NCBI GenBank assembly: GCA_934047225.1
Contig: OW203984.1
Coordinates: 4,411,201 to 4,475,200 of the forward strand
Length of the DNA: 64,000 bases
Reading direction: 5' to 3'
Source: Ypsolopha sequella
Taxonomy: Eukaryota; Arthropoda; Insecta; Lepidoptera; Ypsolophidae
The stretch's first letter is position 1. Each line of letters begins with the position of its first letter. The notes beneath the pieces are model-generated. The model saw nothing but the letters and a program-made list of their open reading frames with translations, was not told the DNA's origin and made no database searches. A program made the position numbers and the translations under genes. Positions 34,816 through 47,200 of the stretch are shown here, in pieces.

Positions 34816-37800
34816 GATGATTAAAAGAAAGTACCAGTAGGATTTATTTGAAATGTAGTGTAATCGAATACCGGTGTTTTCAAAATGCCGATTCTGCTTT
34901 CACAACCGGTTACTGTTTTTTTTGGTAAATTATCCTTATTCTTATTATTGCACTTTGTGTAATTTTATTTTATTTTCAAGCTCGCTGGTCCAAAGTTTAT
35001 TAGAAATGCGAAAGAATACCGAGATTCAAATTGTCCAAAATAAATTCGCAAACTGGTTGTGAACTCGGACGGAACTGAAAAATGAAAATTGATTGATTGA
35101 AATGACAGTATTTTTTTATGATTTGTTCGGCTTGGGTATTAGTCCTTTTGCCCAAGAGTCGGTAAGGCGGTAAGCATGAGCGTAAAAAGTGGTGTTGCGT
35201 TAGCCGGGCGACATCGCAACGTCAACGCCTAAAGAAGTGTTCGCATTGGTGGCGTAAAAAAATCACTAGTAATTTTGATTTCATACTGTTTGGACGTGAT
35301 CATGCATTCTGTTTAGCAACCGCCATTTGGTATTAAAAAACCGTCTAAGTGCGTGTTGGGCCACGTGCCGTGTAGGGTTTCGCAATTACCCATCACAATA
35401 TGCGGATTAAGAAGAGGGCTTTTTGTTTAATAGAGTTCACGGTTTAGCGGCTTACAACGTCTAAAAACGGGCCCACATAGGACGATGGTAACTGAAGAAG
35501 GAGTTATAATTATTACTCGTTAACTTGTAAAGCTTATACTTAGCTGTGAGTTTTTTTTTTTAATTTCGTTGTATACATATACTACTGCCGTATATATATA
35601 TATATTTCTTTTTCTTCACTCGACTCTAACAAAAATTAGCACTTTGAACCTTAATACTTCGCAAATGGATCCCTAAATTGAAAAATGGTTTTCACATGAA
35701 TTTCTTTTTTTTTATATTTTTCAGAGAGTATACGCCATTTAGGATATATATTTTTTTATTTTGGTATTTAAACTAACCATTACTTTTTTATGATTTTTCA
35801 AAGAATTGTCGGCTATGACGTCACATGAGAATTTTAGACATTATACCGATTGTGATGTGTGATTGCTTATAAAAAAGTCATTCATCTGTCAAATCAGTCA
35901 GCAGCAAATTTTTATAAATTTATCTTGATAGCAAAGGACAAGTTTCTTAAGAGCCATTTCTGAAGTGACGTCACACGAAGGCAAATGCAAAGGCAGCTTT
36001 TTCGTAAAAATATTCATTATCATGAGGTTTTTTAGACAAAAAGTTTGAAAATACGGCATATTAAACCTATATCTCGAAAAGATTTTCGAATTAACATAAT
36101 TTAATCTAAACAAATTTATCGGTGTGATAAATATTTATAGATAAGGTGACATTTATTTATGCAGCCAAATTCATACCGAAGGCTTAGTAAGTGATCAGTA
36201 TTACGGATCAATCACACTTTTTGCTTATTTCGCAAAATAATATGTTGACCTCCCATAATAATTGACTGGGAGTTTGCAGGGAACATGAAAAGTTTAATTT
36301 ACGAATTTCACAAAAAGAGTCATCGAACCTTGATAGGAGTAGTTACCAAGTTTTCAGTATGAATGTAGCTATATAAATATGCATAATCATCTTGTATACC
36401 CAAGTCAAATTACAATTTTATAGAATTAAGAGTCTCTGAGTTATGCCGCGGACAGACAGACGGACGGACATGGTGAAACTGTAAGGGTTACTTAATGATA
36501 ACGGAACCCTAAAAACCAAAAAAGGATAAAAGGCTCTACTGGGTAGGCAACCTCTTAGTCCATAAATATATTTTACTGGTCAATTTTATAAGCTGTATCG
36601 CAGTTTTCTTCAAAAATTGTGTAAAACAGTTATTTTGATGAATTGCTGCATATTTTTTCCCGTTCAGGATCAAAATCCATCTTTACGTGCTTACAGGTAC
36701 ATACGCCAGTACGAATTAGACGACATATTGGTCTCAATTCGGTATAGCGATTTACTTATTTGACAGGACTAAGTTTAATTTGAGCTTTTTGTCTTTTTCT
36801 TTCCGTATCAAAGACACAAGGACAGAACGCTTGAATTTAGTTTAGTCCTATCAAATAAGTTATATCGTGCTACACCGAATCGCCACTACCTATTGAATCA
36901 AGCGTTGAAAAATCGCTTACTGTAAAATTCCGTCGTTTATAAACGGTGTCGTCAATGCCGAGTGAAGCGGAGCGGAGCGAGGCAACCCTTAATACTTCCA
37001 ACAGAATTGCTTCCAACAGAATTAAAATGTGCCGAATTCTACGAGTACTACTTGACAAAGATTTGAAACAAAACATATTATGTTTTGGTCTTGGTCTTAT
37101 GGCGCGTGGATTGGTTGTGTCTAAAATCGGAACTAACGCCACTACCATACTCCTTGTTTTACAGCTGCGCCCCCCAGTCACTGTCATCCATGCGCCATCA
37201 TTTTACGTCCGTACGAATGAGGCCTAACAGGACTTGATCATACTTTGTAATGCATTCAGTTTGATCGTCGAACGCGGCGCAAAAAATGTATAACCTGACT
37301 GGAGTGCTAACCTCCACTGAAAGCCGCACGCTAATTAAATTACCTTAATTCGTCAACATAATTTAAGCAATTTTTCAAAAATGTTCCGCTGATTTTGGCA
37401 ATTTTTGGCCGGGCCGTTTGGAGACGTTCTAGCGGTTCTAGTAGGATCACCAATTTGATTTGAACCTGGTCACACTCACTCACGCACGTCATTGTTTCGC
37501 TTCGTTCAAATAAAATAAAATACTTTATTAAAACCGTGCGTGATTCTAATGTACAAATTAATTATTATCGTACTACATGTTAGAAATAAAATTATCTTGC
37601 GAAGAAACTACATTTTTTATTCTTTAAAAGAATTATTTTTCGAAATTTATATTCTATAGTTTTGTTTCACCTATTCATTTTACGTACTATGGTAAGTCAT
37701 TCATTTGTTGAAAATGGAGTCGTGATGGAGGCGCAATCGTCAAAATTCTAGGATTTTCAATTCAGCGGTTCTAATATTTTCCATGTGAGTACAAACATTT

Positions 37801-38275
37801 TATGAACTCATTCGTTTTTGCCGGTATTCAAAAAATGTGTACAGCATGTCTATATTGCACACAGGCAATTGCTTTTGAAACAAAATGAGGGAGAGACTTA
37901 AGCCATCTGTGAGGTACTTATCTTCGCATATACCATGCTTCAAACAAAAATACGCCAACACATGGTTACGTTGTACGCAATAATTTAGGGATTCTGCACA
38001 TATCTTGAATCAAAGTAAGATTAATGTGTAAATAATAGCAGCAGCATTGTAAATCGCCAGTACAGTACAGGTACCGTGTTATGCTTTGGATAGCATTATG
38101 CAGTACCGGAACCAAAATAATACACTCTAAAAAAATCTTGTCTTTATTTTACCTACGATAATGATAGCAATAAAAGCCATGTTTTATGATTATTATTAAA
38201 TACCTACAATGTAGTTTTATTTACTTTTTGGCAATGTGATGGATGACATTGTTTTCTAACCCATTAGTTGTCAAC
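34816..38275. other. Divergent intergenic region between UBA3 and the ZNF800-like gene
   Basis: No convincing gene. Contains a TTCATAC-family MITE (36159-36377), a hairpin repeat (36735-36885; TATAGCGATTTACTTATTTG / CAAATAAGTTATATCGTG), and two perfect CRE palindromes TGACGTCA at 35816-35823 and 35966-35973. A tract resembling a splice acceptor (TTTTCTAACCCATTAG) ends 10 bp before the chosen ZNF800-like start, suggesting an upstream 5'-UTR exon that I could not locate. Confidence 0.5.
36159..36377. mobile_element. MITE, TTCATAC family
   Basis: Ends GCAGCCAAATTCATACCGAA and TTTTCAGTATGAATGTAGCT are imperfect inverted repeats. The centre has a second inverted pair around TGACCTCCCATAATAATTGA. 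Confidence 0.7.
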
Positions 38276-41200
38276 ATGGCTGGAAACAAAATGAACACGA
38301 AAACCAAGGGGAAGGATGAAAGAGGTAAAGGCACTAAGAATGGGGGTCAACCTATTGAAGAAAATGATGACCTTGACTATGCTATGCTCAGAAAACCAAT
38401 TCAAACAAGTGTAACTGGATTTGCTCAAGCTAGAAAAATCTTTGATTTAGCTACAGAGGAAGTAAGTTTACTAAAGCATCAGTATTTTAATTATGCAAAC
38501 ATAATAGTTTAATTTTTAATTATGTGTGGTGTAAGTATTTCATATTGATATTCAAGTATTTTGATCAAGGTGAGCTTTATTTTGATTATTCATTTAGTGA
38601 TTTACTTACTGAATATTATCCTACCTAATTGAAATATTGTTTTATTATTGGTAGATTATTACAAGTATAATTTCTGTAATTTCAGCTTAAAGATTTAATC
38701 ACAAATGACTGTGATTTGCTATATGAGTGCAAAGTTTGCCGGAACATATTCAGGAGCTTAGTAAATTTTATTTCACACAAGCGTGTCTATTGTAAAGAAA
38801 AGTTTAATTCTTCAACTCATGGACATTTTATCAAGGACACTTCAGTGGTAATTATTATTTATATTTATTGATATGTAATAAATTTTATATTGCAATGCGA
38901 TTAAACCCTTTTTATTTGGTTTAGGTGAATGAATACATAAAAATAAAACGGATGGAAGAAGGTTATCAAGAGTCACTGAAAGTAAAGGATGATACTGGAA
39001 ATACGGATATAGACAATGCTGGTGACCGCATACCTCTGACGAAGGACTTGACAGCGGTCCTAGAAAATGTAACCAAATCCAGAGGAGTTTATGAAGGCGT
39101 TTTGGATGAAGTACAACAGGTCACTTTACAAAAAATACCAAGCAGTTCTGCTGCAGTTTTCCAAAGCATGAATTTTAATGAAGATTCACAAGACTTTATA
39201 AGGTCACAGGTATGTCCCTTATGTTTTACTAGCCTTCGCCTGCGGCTCCACCAGCGTTTATTCAATCTTTGCTCCGTTTTCGGCTTGACGGTTATTTTAT
39301 CAACACCCTATATGTTGACCATTATGATAATAAAGAAAACCGCATCCGAATCTGTTAAGTAGTTCTCAAATTAAAACAGAACATACCTGCATACATAGGT
39401 ACTTTAATTACATAATTTAGACAGACAGGTAGACAAAGTTCAAAAAATTTTAGTTTTTGCCTCCATACAATTATGTAATTGAAATTGAAATTGAAAAAAT
39501 ATTTATTTATCACCATAATAACTACACACACAATATAAATATCAAATTATTCAACAAATATAAAAAAAAAACAATACATATAAAATTAGAGAAAATAAAA
39601 ATATCTGTGAATAAAAAGATGAATGCATATAAAAAGGGGCAGACTCAGCATCTGTTGTGTGTTGTAGAACTACTAAAACTAAAACATATTTACAAGTTAC
39701 GGGTGCATAATACAATAAAAACCACATACAATAAAAAAAAACATGACCGTTGAAAATATTATTTAAATTATAATTATAAGAGTTACTGAACTAAAGAAAA
39801 GAAATGTCAGTAGTATGCATCAAATTTTAAATAAAATTTTAAGACTTTGAAAACAAAAACAATGCGACTTGCGTGTGCAGTGTAATATAAATTTTTCTTA
39901 TATTATTTTTAAATGCAATAGCCGACATTTTCTTTTGTAAAGGTTGTTAATAACAACCTATTTCATTAAAATTTTCCCACAAATATTGATTGTACTGATA
40001 CGCCTTTTTTACGACTTTATTACAGACAGACAGACAAAATTCAAAAAATTCTAGTTTTGACCTCAGTACAATTAATTACAACCTATTTCATTTAAAATTT
40101 CCCAATAATGTTTGTTGTACAGATACGCCTTTTTTGGGTTCCGTAGTACCTAAAAGGTACAAAAAGAACCTTATGGTGAGACTCCGTGATGTGAAAAAAA
40201 TTTCTATTATAGATCATAACTGGCCAATTACAGGAGAACTATAGCGATTAAAAAAAATTCAGCACTTATGAGAAATACAAAAAATAAGTAAAAAAAAATG
40301 AAAAAAATATTTTATTAAAATACAATATGGGTATCAAATTATAGGTATTAAAAGGTTGATTGTAAAAATATATACTTTTATTATATTTACTGACACTGGT
40401 TTCGAGAAATCTTTAAAAAAAAACAAAAATATGTATGTCCCCCCCCCTTATCTCCGAAAGTGGTAGACGAAAAATATGAAAAAAATGACAATTATAGATC
40501 ATAACTGGCCAGTTACAGGAAAACTATAGCGATTAAAAAAAAATCAGCACTAATGAGAAATACAAAAAAAGAAGTAAAATAAAATAAACTTTTAACAAAA
40601 AAATAGCAACCGACTTCAATAGTAACAGCAGTCATTCACTAAAAAGTTAATAATAATTCTATAAAGACCGATAGTACCGAAGCAACACTTTTGCCGACTT
40701 CTTTCTTCCTGAAACGTTATGTTGTCTAGAAGTCGGCGTTCTTATATTGGTTTTTATGTTGCTATATCGTAGGAAATACGCCGACTTCTAGATAACATAA
40801 TGTTTCAGGAAGAAAGAAGTCGGCAAAAGTGTTGCTTCGGTACTATCGGTCTTTATAGAATTATTATTAACTTTTTAGTGAATGACTGCTGTTACTATTG
40901 AAGTCGGTTGCTATTTTTTTGTTAAAAGTTTATTTTATTTCACATTTTTTAGTGTTGCTGGGTTAAATTGTGAGGTATAGGTAGTTCTTGTAAATGTGCT
41001 TTAATATGAAACAACGTTCAAGTGAGTATAAGTAGCTATGTTTGAGTAGCTTCCTGCTATCAATCTCGAGTTATGTGCTGTCATTCGTTAAAGAGTTCTA
41101 CGGTGATGAAGCCAAGATCGAAGGTCAGGTGAGTACACTGGCAATTTTCAAGCAATGCCCTGCAATGAGTACCATAACACAAACTGATTGCCGCAATCCA

Positions 41201-44200
41201 AAGTTATGTGCCGTCATCCGTTGAGGAGTTCTATGGTGATGAAGCCAGGATCGAAGGTCAGGGGGGTATTCTGGTAATCTCCAAGTAATACCCTTGAATT
41301 AGCACCCTAACGCAGTGATTGCCGCAATCTCGAGTTATGTGCTCTGATCCGTTGAGGAGTTCTGTGGTGAATATGGTGATGAAGCCAGGATCGAAGGTCA
41401 GGTGGAAGAATGATGATTTTCAAGTAATACCTTGTAATCAGCACCCAGGTACAAAGCGATTACCTCAATTTCGAGAGGTATGCTGTCATTTTCTGAGGAG
41501 TTCCACTGCCTATCTCTGAAGACCTTCATCAGATCATGACCAAACCCAAAATGGGACCTACCTGGAAGTACACTCTTTCAAACAAAAAAAGAATTGTTCA
41601 AATCGGTTCAGAAATGACGGAGTTATGGAGTAACAACGCCAAAAAAAAAAAAAAAAAACATACAGTCGAATTGAGAACCGCCTCCTTTTTGAAGTCGGTT
41701 AATAAATAAAAAACATATTTTATAAAAATACAATATGGGTATCACATTGTAGGTATTAAAAGGTTGATTGTAAAAATATATACTTTTAATATATTTACTG
41801 ACACTGGTTTCGAGAAATCTTTAAAAAACCCCAAAAATATGTATGTCCCCCCCCCTTATCCCCGAAACTGGTAGATCGAAAAATATGAAAAAAAAAATGT
41901 CTATTATAGATCATAACTGGCCAATTACAGGAAAACTATAGCGATTAAAAAAAAATCAGCACTTATGAGAAATACAAAAAATAAGTAAAAAAAATGAAAA
42001 AAATATTTTATTAAAATACAATATGGGTATCAAATTATAGGTATTAAAAGGTTGATTGTAAAAATATATACTTTTAATATATTTACTGACACTGGTTTCG
42101 AGAAATCTTTAAAAAACCCCAAAAATATGTATGTCCCCCCCCCTTATCCCCGAAACTGGTAGATCGAAAAATTTGAAAAAAATCATGGTAATATGTGTTT
42201 ACGATAAGATTACAGGAAAATAAAGCGGTCGAGAAATTCACGAAAAAAGAATGACAAAATTAAATTTATCATCCACAATACGGAACCCTAGGTACGCGAG
42301 TCTGACTCGCACTTGGCCGGTTTTTTATTTTGAAACCAATTAATACTTTTTTATTTATACATTATAATCTATTTAAAACAATAAAAGGCCAAAGAAAAGG
42401 CTTGAAAATATTAGTTATTCAATTTTATTCAGTACAATAAAGAATTTTAATATTATTATTATTTGTATCATGATGCATATTAATTATGTGCTATTACTGC
42501 CAATAATAATTTTTGTCTTTGGCATATCGTAGAATTCGCAGATCGTAATTCTGTTGAAAATTTATTTACATGTAAACCCAACACGCTCCTCGCTCCCCGC
42601 GTCGCAGCTAATTTTGACTTTATGGTGAAAGACCTTCGATTTTATACTTTACCGTCTGCCTAGGCATATCGTGATATACCTAATTCTACGATATACAACA
42701 CATAGACTAAATATGCAATAAATATTGACTAAAGTTCTTTTCACGAAAGATAAATCTCCGGTCAAAGTATATACCTACTTATTGTAAATGAATAAATACG
42801 AAAATGCCTTAAGGCCCAGTATCAAGTTAAACTTCCGTCCTGCACCAAAGCTTTTGTTTTTGAATTGTCTATCCTGCTCTAATCAACCACCGTGCATGTT
42901 ATTTTGAATTTGCGGCTTTATTAGGACATCTAATTAATAATAGCTCTACAAATGTCTTATATAATGTACGTAAAAAATTGTAAGGAATTTTCAGATTTAT
43001 AGCTTTAAAAATAAAAATACGTGTCATAAACGCCATTTTAAGATTTTTTTTGAACTGACTTTACGATTTTTTCTATCGAGCGAAGTTGATGAAATCACGT
43101 TTACAGATCTACAAATTTATTATGACATATATACAGGATGCTTGGTAATTCGACCTATTCCTTGAAAGGGGTTATACTAGACATCATTTACAAGGAATTA
43201 AGTCCTATCAACTAGGTGTCGAAAATGAATGGTCTTCGAGTTACGAAGGTTTTTATATTATTTTTCAAACTTTCAGACTAATAACCAAAAATAAATAATT
43301 TAAAAATAACTATTCCTCTCACAGCACTTATTTATTATATTTCTGATCAATGATAGATGAGTGATCATTTATAAAAAAATACGTGCCCTGAATTTCCATA
43401 ATCTCAGAATTAAAAGGTATTTTGTAATGTTTGAAATATCGACGTGTTTTACTTGAAAAAAAATTATCATTTTCGACCCCAGGTTGATAGGCATTATTTG
43501 TTGGAAATGATCCCTAGTATAACCCCGTTAAAGGAATAGGTCGAATTACCAAGCATCCTGTATAAGTAAAATAATATACGTATAATATGTGCATTTTAGC
43601 CTGGTACAGAGCCTTAACCCGCGGGAACTTTTTCGTGAAAAGAACTTTACGCAGTGTGTGGTACTCAAATTAAGAGGCGTCATCACACGCAAAGCTCCAT
43701 ACAAACGCTGTCAACACATTGTGAGATTTCCATGGAATATTATTATTATATTTTAGGCTGAGCCCACTCACATTATCTACAGGCTGGAAAAAATTCAAGG
43801 GCCCTGGAGAGGAACTACCTTAAATCCTTTAGTTAGCTCATATTACTGAAAAGAAACATTCCTTTATTTTTTAAAAGAAACAAAACTGCATTCAAAGATA
43901 TTCTGAAATTCGTTTGTCTCACCCGGGAATCGAACCAACTAAAAATTAAAAAATAAACCCTCTCTATTTTATTATACGAATCGGTAGGATTATTGTTCAG
44001 GATAAAATTTGTCTAATAAACATTTGGTCTTAAACTTATCTGTTGTACGAGATACCCATGAAATTAAATATTTATTACAAGTTCTTTATTAAAGAAATTA
44101 TATATATATATATATATACGAAAACACTAAATATATATATATAATTTCTTTAATCGAAAAGACAAGAAAAGTCTATTATCATTTTAAGTTCTTTATTAAA

Positions 44201-47200
44201 AATACCTAGTACTGTTCACTTGTAACAAGTAAATGACACGTTATAATTTTCTTATCTCTCTTACATCCAAAGACATCGTATGAAGTACAAGCTTGCTAAT
44301 GTTATTTATCTTAAGTACCTTGTTGAAGACTTCAATAAGAAAATCTATGCACAGCACAATTCCTTTTTGCGCTAGGTGTACTGACAAAAAGTTTAAAAAG
44401 GGAACGTATTTTTTTTTGCAACGCGGAGCAACAAATTTGAAGTTCGAACGGTAACTTTCAACATTTCAATCGATAAAAGTATTCGTTCGAATTTCAAATT
44501 TTGTTTTGTTTTGCTTTCATTCCGTGCTGTCATTGTGTAATAATGGCGTATCATTTATACTTTACAAGTGAACAGTACTAGGTATTGTTAATAAAGAACT
44601 TGTAATAAATATTCAATTTCATGGGTATCTCGTACAACAGATGAGTGTAAGACTAAATGTTTATTAGACAATCTTTGAGTGCAGTTTTGTTTCTTTAAAA
44701 AATAAAGGAATGTTTCCTTTCAGTGAAATGAGCTAACTAAAGTATTTAAGGTAGTTCCCCTCCAGGGCCCTTAAATTTTTTCCATCCTGTATATCTACGT
44801 TTAAGTTGAACTAAAAATTTGAGTAATATCTTAACAACAAATCCTTAAAATACATAGATTATCATATTAGGTGACTTGCTTATATAGCCAAATTCATACT
44901 AGAGACTCAGGTTCAATGACCTTTTTTGCAGAATTCGAAAAAAATGTTTGTGCCCCTATACTAATTTACGAACAACTACGAGTCAATTGGTATAGGAAGC
45001 CTAAATTTAATTTTACGTTTTTCACAAAAATGGTAATTGAACCCTAGTAATGACCCTTACCGAGTCTCCAGTATGAATTTGGCAAAATGTATGAAAAAAG
45101 TCCTCTTATATTCGAATTCTTAGAACTCGTCTAACAAAACAATGGTTCTGGCATAATAACAGCGTTGTAGTCTACTGGCTGCAACACATGCTGAGTCAGG
45201 GCCTTTTTACCCAGCACTTCATGTTTTGTTTTGTACCTAAAATGTGTTTGAATTATTTTGTTGATAGTGCTGAGTAAATAAAGATTATTATCGCCTGTCG
45301 CGCGAGCACTCGATATGCTCTGCTCCCTGCTCGCTAAAGCACCAGAGTGTGATGTGTTTGTAGATGGGATAGGATGTGTGATGGGTGTGTGGAAGAGAAT
45401 GCTAGAAGAAAATATGTTAGTTAGTGCTTAAAATAAAATTATGTATACATTATATAATATTGTAACGATTTGGTCTGTAATTACTGTAATGTTATAATAT
45501 TTCGAATAATAAATAAATGTCTATATCTATCTATCTATCTATCTAAGTAACTGAATCCTCTACAGGTGCGAGAGATAGATGACATTTTGTCTCACAACCA
45601 AGCAGTGTTGCAGAGTGACGGAAAGTTCACCATTGAGAGCTCCAAAGAACCGCCTGACCCAGGTTCCGAGGGGGTCATTCAGATCAGCGATGACGAGGAA
45701 GGCGAGGATGGCAACCTGTTAAAATGCAAGATTTGTAAGTTACATAGACCATTTACACTTGTAAGTTACTTATACCTTTTACACTTTTAAGTTACATAGA
45801 CCCTTTACACTTGTAAGTTACTTAAACCTTTTACACTTTTAAGTAACATAGACCATTTACACTTGTAAGTTACATAGACCATTTACACTTTTAAGTTACA
45901 TAGACCCTTTACACTTGTAAGTTACTTAAACCTTTTACACTTTTAAGTAACATAGACCATTTACACTTGTAAGTTACATAGACCATTTACACTTGTAAGT
46001 TACATAGACCATTTACACTTGTAAGTTACATAGACCATTTACACTTGTAAGTTACATATACCGTTTACACTTGTAAGTTACTTTTACCTTTTACACTTTT
46101 AAATTACATAGACCATTTACACTTGTAAGTTACATAGACCATTTACACTTGTAAGTTACATAGACCATTTACACTTGTAAGTTACATATACCATTTACAC
46201 TTGTAAGTTACTTTTACCTTTTACACTTTTAAATTACATAGACCATTTACACTTGTAAGTTACATATACCATTTACACTTATGTCGTGGGACACCCGGTT
46301 ATAACGAAGTCCCTTTCGCTACTGACGCGGACGCCGCTCGTCTATACTGCAGTAACATATAGTACGCGACATGACAGGAGTGCGGCGAGTACATACTATG
46401 TCAGCATATTATATCAAGTGTCGTGACTGTCGAAGTCTTACACATTTTTCTGAGCAACATCGTTCCATAAAACATAACATAATAATCGCGACATATACTG
46501 GGTGTTAAGGCGCTACGTAAAAGTTTTGGCGTCCCTGTTACTCCATATGCAAAAAAACCCTCAGTGCGAGTGGGAGGGATTCGAAAGTCGGTTTTTATCA
46601 TTATAAAATGTACTAAGCATTTTTTTTTCAAAAAGATTTTCAAGGAGACTTTACAAATACTAAATATTCACATCTTGAATGCAATTTCACAATGAAATTA
46701 GTTAGGATTTCAGAATTACAGGAAAAAATAAAACAATTTAGAGGTCTTTTCAGAATTAAATTCTATCAAGAAAATTTTTCCTTCAGCAATAAACATTTAC
46801 CCAAAAATTAAATACGTAGATGACGTTATAGTGGAGTAAATGGATTCGAAAAAACCCCTTTTTTTTTGGTATCGCCTTAATTTGATAACCTTTCTCCTTC
46901 TAACAGGTTGTTCTACCCATGAATATGAACAACTTTTACTCTTTTACCCTGAAATCGCGGAAAAAAATCACCGGTTCCATAGAAAAGTTAAATACTCGTA
47001 CCTACTCGACCAAAATGTATGAAACAGCTGATTTATTTTTTGCAATTTTAGGGTTGGCCCCATAGTAAAAGTTGTTCATATTAATGAGTAGAACACCCCG
47101 TTTTAAGGAACAAGGTTATCATCTTAACAGCCTGTATAAGGAAACTATGATGGAAATAAATTTCTATGTTTGAATAATTGGCGATTTATCAATCGCAAGG

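Noticed and set aside
38243..38275. Upstream in-frame ATG of the ZNF800-like gene
   Set aside because: It lies within a pyrimidine-rich tract ending CCATTAG that looks like a splice acceptor; the ATG at 38276 has a better context.
45735..46281. Regular repeats could suggest a CRISPR array
   Set aside because: Units are contiguous 26-bp tandem repeats without unique spacers, in an intron of an insect gene; this is a minisatellite.
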